Source: an uncultured Dehalococcoidia bacterium | Lineage (GTDB): Bacteria > Chloroflexota > Dehalococcoidia > Lucifugimonadales > Lucifugimonadaceae | Length of the DNA stretch: 44,028 nt | Reading direction: 5' to 3' | Assembly (NCBI GenBank): GCA_913052475.1 | Contig: CAJXEJ010000015.1 | Span: 1 to 44,028, forward strand | In this document: positions 24,314 to 31,989 of the stretch, in pieces | Layout: each line of letters begins with the position of its first letter | Position numbering within the stretch: the first letter of the stretch is position 1 | Position numbers and translations under genes: made by a program | The notes under the pieces: generated by a model | Databases searched by the model: none | Told to the model about the DNA's origin: nothing | The model's input: the letters and a program-made list of their open reading frames with translations, nothing else

Positions 24314-25090
24314 CTAGGTCGCCTTTTTCGCCTGCTCGTCACGGTACCGCTGTCTGAGTTCCTCACTTGGGGGATAGAAACGACCCGGTGAAACTTGCTG
24401 CTCGTCCACCAATTCCGCGATGTACTCCTCGACACGGTCGTGCTCCTCGATCCAATCGATAACCTGCTCCGCAAGCTGTTGAGGAACAACCACCACGCCA
24501 TCGTCGTCCGCCACCATCAGGTCACCCGGTAGTACCAGCACGCCATCGCAGCTGATTGGAACGTTCGCCTCGTGAAATGGACTTCCTTCCAACCCGGTGA
24601 TCGCCGATCGCCCTGCTCCAAACACCGCGAGACCATAATCATCTTGAACCTTATCCAGATCTCGCACCGACGCATCAGTAATCAGTCCTGTGGCTCCCCG
24701 TTGCCATAGCGTTCGAGTTTTCATATTCCCTAGAATTCCGAGATTGGACATCCTGTTGGCGTCGACCACAAGCACATCACCGGGACCACAACTCTCCATG
24801 GCCACAAACTCCGGTGAATTCTCGCCGTCTCGCAGCTTTGCTGCCATGTCCGGTCGTGGCGGCAGAAAACTTAATGTGCGGGCGCGGGCAGCGATTTTTC
24901 GCCCGTGCGTCAACGGCTTCACGTTCTTCATGTAGCAATTGGTCCAAGAAGAGCTGGTATCGCCGTTTGTTGCTGCTTTTGCCTGCCGAGTGATATACCC
25001 GAGCGCACCGGTACAACTCTGCAAACTAACCTTCTCGAATCTCCGCAGAATATCGCCCGAGAGATCAATTGTCGGTTTTGTGTTTGCCAT
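24314..25090 (-). CDS. RraA / HMG-aldolase family protein
   Basis: A protein of 258 residues from ATG 25090, with AGGAG 10 bases upstream. A second ATG at 25099 would touch that site and is less likely. The core G-D-V-L-V-V-D-A-N-R-M-S-N-L-G-I-L-G, followed by R-G-A-T-G-L-I-T-D-A-S-V-R-D, is the substrate and metal pocket of the RraA fold, with the R-D pair intact. Family members include 4-hydroxy-4-methyl-2-oxoglutarate / oxaloacetate aldolases and the RNase E inhibitor RraA. The longer length and complete pocket favour a divalent-metal aldolase. It has the opposite orientation to the arginine genes on both sides, so it is probably regulated apart from them. Confidence 0.85.
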   Translation of the reverse strand: MANTKPTIDLSGDILRRFEKVSLQSCTGALGYITRQAKAATNGDTSSSWTNCYMKNVKPLTHGRKIAARARTLSFLPPRPDMAAKLRDGENSPEFVAMESCGPGDVLVVDANRMSNLGILGNMKTRTLWQRGATGLITDASVRDLDKVQDDYGLAVFGAGRSAITGLEGSPFHEANVPISCDGVLVLPGDLMVADDDGVVVVPQQLAEQVIDWIEEHDRVEEYIAELVDEQQVSPGRFYPPSEELRQRYRDEQAKKAT

Positions 25091-25189
25091 TCTGTCCATT
25101 CTCCTAAAACCCTCGTTGCTCTGACACATCACCAATGAATGCACCATACGATGCAGATCGCACTCTTGTCACCGAAGCCTTCTCTTAAT

Positions 25190-25225
25190 TGTCACGTCGT
25201 TCGTCCCTCACTGTTCGGAATGACA
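25190..25225. repeat. Possible divergent member of the TGTCA-bounded repeats
   Basis: TGTCA (25190-25194) and TGACA (25221-25225) bound a 36-base segment whose right end reads TTCGGAATGACA, similar to the outer parts of copies B and C. The inner palindrome is not conserved, so membership is tentative. Confidence 0.3.
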
Positions 25226-25342
25226 GAAATCGCGAATCGACAACCCCGCATTCTAGCGAGAGAATAGTTAGGTTGCGCTTCAACGCAGTCGCGGCATCAC
25301 GCTCCTCGTTCGCCAACAATCCAACAGGAAAAATACTTAGCT

Positions 25343-26566
25343 ATGGCAAGGGAAAAGTGTGTTCTCGCTTACAGCGGGGGCATGGACTCGACAATCTCAA
25401 CCGTCTGGATCCAGGAGAACTACAACATGGACGTTGTAACTCTCACTGTCGATCTGGGCGCAGGACCCGAAATCGTCGGAGTGAAGGAACGAGCCGCACA
25501 GGCTGGTGCCATCGACTCCCTGGTTTGGGACGTTCGAGATGAGTTCGTGAACGAATATGTGTTCCCTGGCCTCAAAGCCGGAGCAATGTACGAGGGTGTC
25601 TACGCACTTTCGACGGCACTCGGCCGCCCACTCATGGCGAAGAAACTCGTTGAGGCTGCCCGTGAAGTCGGAGCTACCGCGGTAGCCCACGGCTGCACCG
25701 GAAAAGGCAACGACCAGGTTCGTTTCGACTCTGGAATCATGACTCTTGCTGCTCACGGCGATCCTCTGAAGATCGTTGCGCCCGCCCGCGAGTGGGGCAT
25801 GACCCGTGACGAAGAGAAGATGTACGCCCAGAAGGCAGGACTCGAGCTACGCGAAGTCGGATCAGACCAACGGGTCTATTCGATTGACCGCAACCTCTGG
25901 GGTCAAGCGATCGAGGGTGAAGACCTCGAGGACATCTGGCAGGCTCCACCGGAAGACGCATTCTCGTGGACCCGTCAGATCAGCGACACACCAGATGAAG
26001 CGGTAGAGGTTTCTATCGGTTTCGAAAAGGGTGTACCGGTTTCTGTCGACGGCTCGCTGAAGTCGGGTGTTGAACTGATCGCCATTTTGAACGACATTGC
26101 TGGCCTGCACGGTGTGGGTCGTATCGACCACATCGAGAACCGTCTCGTCGGTATCAAGTCCCGTGAGGTTTACGAAACTCCGGCTGCGATCGTTCTGCAC
26201 ACCGCTCTGAAGGCTCTTGAGACTTCGACGATGTCCCGTGAGCAGCAGCGTGTGAAAGAGAACCTTTCGGCCATCTACTCCGATCTTGTTTATGACGGCC
26301 GCTGGTTCACCGAGCTTCGCACGAACATTGCGGCGTTCATGGACAGTGCCCACGAGTATTCGACCGGTGACGTTCGGGTTCGTCTGCACAAGGGTTCGTG
26401 CATCGTGGTGGGTCGACGCTCACCGTTTAGCCTCTACGATTTCGATCTGGCGACCTACTCGACGACCGACTCGTTCGATCACGAGGCAGCCACCGGTTTC
26501 ATCGACATCTACTCCCTCTCAGCCCGAACCCAGTCCCGAAAGCAAACCAACTCCGAGCGACGATAG
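25343..26566 (+). CDS. argG: Argininosuccinate synthase
   Basis: ArgG joins citrulline and aspartate using ATP to form argininosuccinate. The 407-residue protein begins C-V-L-A-Y-S-G-G-M-D-S-T at 6-16, the N-type ATP pyrophosphatase P-loop. V-A-H-G-C-T-G-K-G-N-D-Q-V-R-F near 113-127 binds citrulline and aspartate, and S-D-Q-R-V-Y-S-I-D-R-N-L-W-G follows. The C-terminal K-G-S-C-I-V-V-G-R-R-S-P-F-S-L-Y is the family ending. It sits 170 bases before argH. A weak hairpin, CAGGGA and TCCCTG around a CGCG pair at about 26607-26653, lies between them, without a T-tract. Confidence 0.96.
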   Translation: MAREKCVLAYSGGMDSTISTVWIQENYNMDVVTLTVDLGAGPEIVGVKERAAQAGAIDSLVWDVRDEFVNEYVFPGLKAGAMYEGVYALSTALGRPLMAKKLVEAAREVGATAVAHGCTGKGNDQVRFDSGIMTLAAHGDPLKIVAPAREWGMTRDEEKMYAQKAGLELREVGSDQRVYSIDRNLWGQAIEGEDLEDIWQAPPEDAFSWTRQISDTPDEAVEVSIGFEKGVPVSVDGSLKSGVELIAILNDIAGLHGVGRIDHIENRLVGIKSREVYETPAAIVLHTALKALETSTMSREQQRVKENLSAIYSDLVYDGRWFTELRTNIAAFMDSAHEYSTGDVRVRLHKGSCIVVGRRSPFSLYDFDLATYSTTDSFDHEAATGFIDIYSLSARTQSRKQTNSERR

Positions 26567-26664
26567 GTGGCTTAGCCAACTTTTCTGGGGTTCTGGATCC
26601 TGCTTGCAGGGACGGTAGGTCGCGTTTTGCGCGCTTGATCCCTGTCTGCTTCCTTAAAATATCC

Positions 26665-26680
26665 CGCTAGTAGCGATAAT
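26665..26680 (+). promoter_or_regulatory. Possible argH promoter element with overlapping dyad
   Basis: GATAAT (26675-26680) could be a -10 box for argH. It overlaps an 11-base palindrome CGCTA-G-TAGCG (26665-26675). No good -35 box is visible, so this is tentative. Confidence 0.25.
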
Positions 26681-26735
26681 GTTGCACACAGTACATCTCC
26701 GTACACGCTGCAATGCCAGTTAGAAGAACAATTCA

Positions 26736-28136
26736 ATGTCAGGCCAAAACAACGGCTCGAACGAAAACACAACCCCGGCTGCCGCCGCACGCGGTTCCGA
26801 GCTAGCCAGCGATTTCACGGTGTCGGTGCACTACGACAGCCGCATGTACAAGGAAGACATCGCTGGTTCGATCGCGCACGCCCGGATGTTGGGACGCCAG
26901 GGCATTATCGAGTCAGATGACACAGAGAAGATCGTCGATGGTCTGACCACGATCGCTGCGGAAATGGAAACCGGCGAGTTCGTCTGGAATCCCGACCTCG
27001 AAGACATCCACATGAATGTGGAATCACGCCTCTATGAACTGATCGGCGATGCTGCAGGACGCCTGCACACCGCCCGTTCCCGCAACGATCAGGTCGCAAC
27101 CGACACCCGGCTCTGGACGCAGGGTGCCTGCGCACGCGCTTTTGAGGCCGCGGTATCTCTCCAAACCGCTTTAGTAAACCTTGCCGAACAGCACATCGAC
27201 ACCATCGTCCCCGGCTACACCCACATGCAACGCGGTCAGCCGGTCGTTCTCGCCCACCACCTGATGGCGTACTTCGAAATGTTCGATCGCGACGCCACTC
27301 GTTTTGCACAAACCGCAGAAAGTGCCGACGTACTTCCACTTGGCTCCGGCGCAATGGCTGGCGTTCCGTACGCCATCGACCGCAAGTGGGTCGCCGATCA
27401 GCTTGATTTTGACGATATCTCCCGCAACTCGATGGACGCTGTTTCCGACCGCGATTTCATTGTCGAGTTCCTCACCGCGTCGTCGCTGGCGATGGCACAT
27501 CTGTCGCGCCTTGCCGAAGAACTGGTCATCTGGTCTTCCGACGAGTTCGGCTTTATAAAGCTGTCCGACGAATACACCTCTGGATCCAGCATCATGCCGC
27601 AAAAACGCAACCCCGATTTCGCCGAGTTAATTCGCGGCAAGACAGGACGTGTCTACGGTTCGTTGATGGGCCTCCTCATCACGATCAAGGGTCTTCCGCT
27701 CACCTACAACCGTGATTTGCAAGAAGACAAAGAAGGTCTGTTCGACGCCGCCGACACCGTAATCACCGCACTCGAAGCAGCAGCCGGAATGATCTCCGGA
27801 ATGACCATCAATGCCGATCGCATGCGTCAAGCCGCTTCCAACAGCTTCGTGCTCGCTACCGACATCGCCGACCACCTTGTTGACAAGGGTGTACCGTTCC
27901 GTGAAGCGTACATTGCCGTGTCTGATCTCTCGAAGCAGTGCATTGCCGATGGCATTGGATTCGGTGAACTTTCGCTGAGCGATTTCCAAAAGGCTTCCGA
28001 CCTATTTGACGAAGGAGTCATGGAAATCACCCTCGATTCCGCCGTTGCAGCACGTAACGTACCCGGTGGCACTGCCCCCGAGCGTGTTCGTGCCGCAATC
28101 ACCGAAGCGAAGCAAATGCTCGCCGAAGCAGAATAG
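26736..28136 (+). CDS. argH: Argininosuccinate lyase
   Basis: ArgH splits argininosuccinate to arginine and fumarate, the last step of the pathway. It is a member of the fumarase/aspartase superfamily, 466 residues. The signature G-S-S-I-M-P-Q-K-R-N-P near 283-293 carries the catalytic serine on its flexible loop. Near residues 105-119, H-T-A-R-S-R-N-D-Q-V-A-T-D binds the substrate, and H-M-Q-R-G-Q-P-V near 160 supplies the conserved histidine. About 25 low-complexity residues (N-T-T-P-A-A-A-A-R) precede the normal N-terminus. Length and motifs are complete, so with argJ, argB, argD and argG most of the route from glutamate is present. Confidence 0.96.
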   Translation: MSGQNNGSNENTTPAAAARGSELASDFTVSVHYDSRMYKEDIAGSIAHARMLGRQGIIESDDTEKIVDGLTTIAAEMETGEFVWNPDLEDIHMNVESRLYELIGDAAGRLHTARSRNDQVATDTRLWTQGACARAFEAAVSLQTALVNLAEQHIDTIVPGYTHMQRGQPVVLAHHLMAYFEMFDRDATRFAQTAESADVLPLGSGAMAGVPYAIDRKWVADQLDFDDISRNSMDAVSDRDFIVEFLTASSLAMAHLSRLAEELVIWSSDEFGFIKLSDEYTSGSSIMPQKRNPDFAELIRGKTGRVYGSLMGLLITIKGLPLTYNRDLQEDKEGLFDAADTVITALEAAAGMISGMTINADRMRQAASNSFVLATDIADHLVDKGVPFREAYIAVSDLSKQCIADGIGFGELSLSDFQKASDLFDEGVMEITLDSAVAARNVPGGTAPERVRAAITEAKQMLAEAE

Positions 28137-28229
28137 CTCACGGTTCGGTCGCAACTACAATCTCAAACAATTGACAACCACAATCTTGCCCAGCCCATCC
28201 GGTCTATGCCCTCCCCAGAAGATCACCTC

Positions 28230-28961
28230 ATGACATCGATCATCATCGCGCACCGTGGTCTCGATGAGACCTACCCTGAAAACACCATCTCCGCGTTCAA
28301 GGCTGCTCTCGAAATGGGCATGGCGATTGAGATCGACGTGCGCGGAACTTCTGACGACGAACTCATCGTGCTTCACGACGATACGGTAGACCGCACAACT
28401 GATGGCGAAGGTCGAGTTGCGCAGATGACTCTCGCCGAGGTGAAAGCACTCGATGCCGGTAGCTGGTGGAACGAAAAATTCGCTGGCGAACGAATCCCGA
28501 CGCTGATGGAAACGTTCGACGCCGTGAAAGAGTTCGGAACTGCCGAAACGAGTCTCGTTATCGAGATGAAAACACTCGATCCCGGTTGCATCACGAAGAT
28601 CTGCGACGGACTCGCCGAGCGAGGGCTACTTGGTAGCACTGTGGGAATCGGGTTAATTCACCTATCGGTCGATGTGCGCCGACGCTTCTACGAAGGCTCC
28701 GCCGATTTCCAGTGCGCCACGGGCGCCAGTACCGCTACCGAACTGCCAGTGGCGATCGCCGATCCCTACTCTTCATGGATCTATGTGCGGTACGTGATGA
28801 GCACTGAAGAAGTACAAGCGGTTCACGATGGTGGCAAGAAAATAATTGCGTCAGGTCCCGACATAATGACCAATCTCGACAATTCGGTCGTCAGTGCCAA
28901 GGCCGGTGTCGACACCATCATGTCGTACCATCCAGACGCACTCGCTGCCAGACTCGTCTGA
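28230..28961 (+). CDS. Glycerophosphodiester phosphodiesterase family protein
   Basis: A TIM-barrel phosphodiesterase of the GDPD/UgpQ family, 243 residues from ATG 28230 (another in-frame ATG is at 28206). I-I-A-H-R-G gives the first catalytic histidine. E-N-T-I-S-A-F and I-E-I-D-V-R provide the metal-binding E-x-D pair. L-H-D-D-T-V-D-R-T-T-D-G gives the second histidine, and I-E-M-K continues the barrel. It would hydrolyse glycerophosphodiesters to glycerol-3-phosphate and an alcohol. There is no signal peptide, so it is cytoplasmic. It starts about 90 bases after argH and precedes rpe by 54 bases. Confidence 0.9.
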   Translation: MTSIIIAHRGLDETYPENTISAFKAALEMGMAIEIDVRGTSDDELIVLHDDTVDRTTDGEGRVAQMTLAEVKALDAGSWWNEKFAGERIPTLMETFDAVKEFGTAETSLVIEMKTLDPGCITKICDGLAERGLLGSTVGIGLIHLSVDVRRRFYEGSADFQCATGASTATELPVAIADPYSSWIYVRYVMSTEEVQAVHDGGKKIIASGPDIMTNLDNSVVSAKAGVDTIMSYHPDALAARLV

Positions 28962-29015
28962 TTTTCTATAGCCGTTCCACCCGAAAGTTCGTTCCAGCAA
29001 GATCCACCATCAAAC

Positions 29016-29681
29016 ATGGCTAACCACATCAAAATATCTCCCTCGCTTCTGGCTGCTGATTTCGCGCACCTTGGCGACTCGATAGCAGCCGTTGAGGAAG
29101 CTGGTGCAGACGAGCTTCACTTCGACGTGATGGACGGTAATTTTGTGTCCAACATCACCGTTGGAATCCCGGTTCTCGAAGCAATTCGCCCATTCACGAA
29201 GCTTCCGATCGACGTTCACATGATGGTGCTCGAACCCGCCCGTTACGCCCAGGCTTTTGCCGATGCCGGTGGCGATATTTTCACCATGCACGTTGAAGCC
29301 TGCGACGATCTCGAGGCTTCTTTGGGCGACGCCCGGGTCGCTGGAATGACCGCCGGAGTTTCGCTGAAACCCGACACCCCGGCTTCCGTTCTCCAATCCA
29401 CGTTACCGCTTATCGAACGAGCCCTCGTAATGACAGTCGAACCTGGGTTCGGCGGACAGTCGTTCATGCCCGAGATGCTGCCGAAGATCACTGAACTGCA
29501 AGACATGGCACGCACCGCCGGTCATGAGTTGGAGATTGCAGTCGATGGCGGCATCAAGGTCGATACCGCCGGCGAGGTAATCGATGCCGGAGCGACAACC
29601 CTGATCTCAGGTACCGGCGTATTCAACTTCCCCGACGGTATGAAAATCGGCATCGAAGCGATTCGCACAGCGGGTAGCTAA
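29016..29681 (+). CDS. rpe: Ribulose-phosphate 3-epimerase
   Basis: Rpe interconverts ribulose-5-phosphate and xylulose-5-phosphate in the pentose phosphate pathway. The TIM-barrel protein has 221 residues. Motifs in order: I-S-P-S-L-L-A-A-D-F, H-F-D-V-M-D-G-N-F-V, I-D-V-H-M-M-V, M-T-V-E-P-G-F-G-G-Q-S-F and I-A-V-D-G-G-I. Together these carry the metal-binding His/Asp residues and both catalytic aspartates. No other pentose phosphate gene is near. Its stop codon ends 8 bases before an inverted-repeat element. Confidence 0.95.
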   Translation: MANHIKISPSLLAADFAHLGDSIAAVEEAGADELHFDVMDGNFVSNITVGIPVLEAIRPFTKLPIDVHMMVLEPARYAQAFADAGGDIFTMHVEACDDLEASLGDARVAGMTAGVSLKPDTPASVLQSTLPLIERALVMTVEPGFGGQSFMPEMLPKITELQDMARTAGHELEIAVDGGIKVDTAGEVIDAGATTLISGTGVFNFPDGMKIGIEAIRTAGS

Positions 29682-29688
29682 CTTCTCC

Positions 29689-29890
29689 CGCGTCCCGACC
29701 AACGCAAAGGGATCTGGGACGGAGCGATGAATGTTCTCTGTGCAGCCGACTCCGTTCAACTGCCCGATAGCTCTGATGTTCTCCTTGTGTTTCGGCAGCG
29801 GACCGCTCGTGGTCACGCCACGCTGGCTGGCTCGCACGAGCGCGTCCCAGCCCCATATCCCTCGGCTCCGAGGACTCCACTCGGGACGCG
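29689..29890. repeat. 202-bp element with imperfect terminal inverted repeats (MITE-like)
   Basis: The gap after rpe is bounded by CGCGTCCCGA (29689-29698) and its perfect complement TCGGGACGCG (29881-29890). Inside these, GGGAT and CTGGGACG (29709-29721) pair with CGTCCCAG and ATCCC (29843-29861), with a 6-base insertion in the right arm. The interior has no sustained coding pattern and is more GC-rich than typical spacers here. I do not see a clear target-site duplication or a second copy in the window. It may be a non-autonomous mobile element or a structured RNA. Confidence 0.45.
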
Positions 29891-29963
29891 TAATCGCACC
29901 ATCTCAGCAAATAAAACCACCAAACCAACCGTCATCGGCGTAAGATCGGCTTCGAGGTAAATA

Positions 29964-30995
29964 ATGACAAACGGCGAAGAATTTCAAGAGTACGGACTAC
30001 CTAGAGCGACCCACGAAGAAGCCGATGGGGCTTCCGGATCGGTAATCCTTGGCGAGGGTGACTATCGCTACGAAGTAACCGGTAAGGACTGGGGCAACCT
30101 CCCTGAAGGCTGGTTCTACAAAGAAGCGACGTCCGTCGCAGTCGATCAGCAGGACCGAGTATTCGTTTTCAATCGCGGCAACATGCCCGTAATCGTCTAC
30201 GACACCGAAGGCAACATGATCGATAGTTGGGGCGAGGGAGTCTTCGCCAACCCGCACGGCATCTCGGTCGATCTCGACGGCAACCTCTTCTGCGTCGACA
30301 ACAACGACAGCACAGTTAAGAAATTCACTCCGACGGGCGAACTGCTGATGACTCTTGGCGAAGCAAACAAGCCAGCTCCGCCAATGAGCGGCAGACCGTT
30401 CAGTGCCCCAACTCACGTTGCGGCCGATCCCTCAAACGGCGATTTTTACGTCTCTGATGGTTATTCCAACGCCCGAGTCCACAAGTTCACCGCCGATGGT
30501 GAACTCGCCTCTTCCTGGGGCGAGTCGGGCACGGATGAAGGTCAGTTCAACATCGTCCACAATATCGCCATCGATAGCGAAGGGCTTCTCTACGTCGCCG
30601 ATCGTGAAAATCACCGAATCCAGATTTTCGACCGTGATGGTAAGTACATCGACCAGTGGGTGAACATGGCACGCACTGCAGCGATCTACATCGACACTCG
30701 TGGTTCGGAAGACCTCGTCTACATCGGTGAGTATTTTTCGGGCATCGGTTCGAATCACATGGGTACCGAGCTTGGACCGCGTGTTTCGGTAATGAACACA
30801 AAAGGAGAGGTTCTCGCTCGAGTCGGCACCGAGAGTTACGGATCGCAACACGGTCGCTTTTTCACGCCACACGGAATATCCGTCGACTCCGGAGGTAATA
30901 TCTACCTCGCAGAGGTCTCCCACAGCGACTATGGAAGCAACTGGAACATCGATGGCTACCTGCGATCACTGCAGAAGCTGGTGAGACAGTGGTAG
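29964..30995 (+). CDS. NHL-repeat beta-propeller protein (peptidyl-alpha-hydroxyglycine lyase-like)
   Basis: A 343-residue six-bladed propeller built of NHL repeats. Examples are A-T-S-V-A-V-D-Q-Q-D-R-V-F-V-F-N-R-G-N, P-H-G-I-S-V-D-L-D-G-N-L-F-C-V-D and I-A-I-D-S-E-G-L-L-Y-V-A-D-R-E-N-H-R-I-Q-I-F. The order V-F-N-R-G-N, then P-H-G, then A-D-R-E-N-H-R-I-Q resembles the lyase domain of peptide-amidating enzymes and its bacterial homologues. There is no signal peptide. The bacterial members are mostly uncharacterised, so no reaction is claimed. A related gene begins at 43655. This one converges on the glycyl radical enzyme operon with only 25 bases between. Confidence 0.85.
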   Translation: MTNGEEFQEYGLPRATHEEADGASGSVILGEGDYRYEVTGKDWGNLPEGWFYKEATSVAVDQQDRVFVFNRGNMPVIVYDTEGNMIDSWGEGVFANPHGISVDLDGNLFCVDNNDSTVKKFTPTGELLMTLGEANKPAPPMSGRPFSAPTHVAADPSNGDFYVSDGYSNARVHKFTADGELASSWGESGTDEGQFNIVHNIAIDSEGLLYVADRENHRIQIFDRDGKYIDQWVNMARTAAIYIDTRGSEDLVYIGEYFSGIGSNHMGTELGPRVSVMNTKGEVLARVGTESYGSQHGRFFTPHGISVDSGGNIYLAEVSHSDYGSNWNIDGYLRSLQKLVRQW

Positions 30996-31020
30996 AAGCT
31001 CAGGCTGTTTTCGGCAACGA

Positions 31021-31989
31021 CTACATTTTCGCTGGCAAATGCACGTTCAAACCGGCTGCTTCGAGTCGCTCACCGATCGCAACGAGTTGCTCTTTGGCAG
31101 GCGCTTCGACTTTAGGCATCGTATTGTCGAGTCCTAGAGCAACATACTTCGATCCCGCCATTGAGTGATACGCCAGCAGGCGAACGCCGACGATGTTTTG
31201 AAGCCCACCAAGCAACTCAGCGGTATCATCGATCTGCTGGTCGGAGTCGTTCACGCCCGGCACGATCACCATTCGAATCTCGATCGGCGCACCGGTCTCC
31301 GACAGAAGTCGCAAATTGTCGACGATTCGGTCGTTCGGAACGCCGATGTTTGTTTTGTGATTCTCGGAATCCATCCCTTTGAGGTCGTAGAGGAACATGC
31401 TCGTATAGGGCACCGCTCGTTTGAGGGTCGACCATTGCAACTGACCACAGGTATCGACCGAAGTGTGAACACCGGCTTCGGTGCTGGCTCGTAATAGGTC
31501 AATCGTGAACTCAGCCTGTAGCAGCGGCTCCCCTCCCGATATCGTCATTCCACCGCCCGACTCGTTGTAGAAATCAGCGTCTTGCAGCACGGCTTCCATC
31601 ACTTCATCGACACTCATCCGCTTACCGGCAAGCTCCAGTGCTCCGGAGTAGCAAACATCGACACAAAGCTCAGATATGTCGCAGATTTCTCGAAAGTAAA
31701 CGCGTCGATTCTCGTCTGAAACGCTTTGTGCTCCGGTCGGGCACACCTTCACGCATTCCAGGCATTCGATGCAGCGATCGGGTCGATAAAACAACTGCGG
31801 TTTACGATCAATCGACTCAGGATTGTGGCACCAGGCGCAACTTAGTGGGCAACCTTTCAAAAACACGGTCGTCCGAACACCCGGCCCATCGTGGACAGCG
31901 AACCGCTTGATATCGAATACGAGTCCAGGTGTACTCGCACCGGCCCGTGACGTAGCAGCCCCAGCGTCAGCCGTTCGACTACCCGCCAT
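31021..31989 (-). CDS. Glycyl radical enzyme activating protein (radical SAM)
   Basis: A radical SAM activase of 322 residues that installs the glycyl radical on the enzyme encoded just upstream. D-G-P-G-V-R-T-T-V-F-L-K-G precedes C47-x3-C51-x2-C54, the SAM [4Fe-4S] motif. An inserted ferredoxin-like region has C73-x2-C76-x2-C79-x3-C83 and further cysteines in S-E-L-C-V-D-V-C. M-T-I-S-G-G-E-P-L-L-Q follows. Auxiliary clusters of this sort are typical of activases for glycyl radical decarboxylases, dehydratases and lyases, and are absent from the pyruvate formate-lyase activase. It overlaps the enzyme gene by 11 bases, so both are translated together. Confidence 0.93.
   Translation of the reverse strand: MAGSRTADAGAATSRAGASTPGLVFDIKRFAVHDGPGVRTTVFLKGCPLSCAWCHNPESIDRKPQLFYRPDRCIECLECVKVCPTGAQSVSDENRRVYFREICDISELCVDVCYSGALELAGKRMSVDEVMEAVLQDADFYNESGGGMTISGGEPLLQAEFTIDLLRASTEAGVHTSVDTCGQLQWSTLKRAVPYTSMFLYDLKGMDSENHKTNIGVPNDRIVDNLRLLSETGAPIEIRMVIVPGVNDSDQQIDDTAELLGGLQNIVGVRLLAYHSMAGSKYVALGLDNTMPKVEAPAKEQLVAIGERLEAAGLNVHLPAKM

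Noticed and set aside
29623-29928. Open frames on both strands in the rpe-NHL spacer
   Set aside because: They are produced by the GC-rich inverted-repeat element; no protein family is recognisable.
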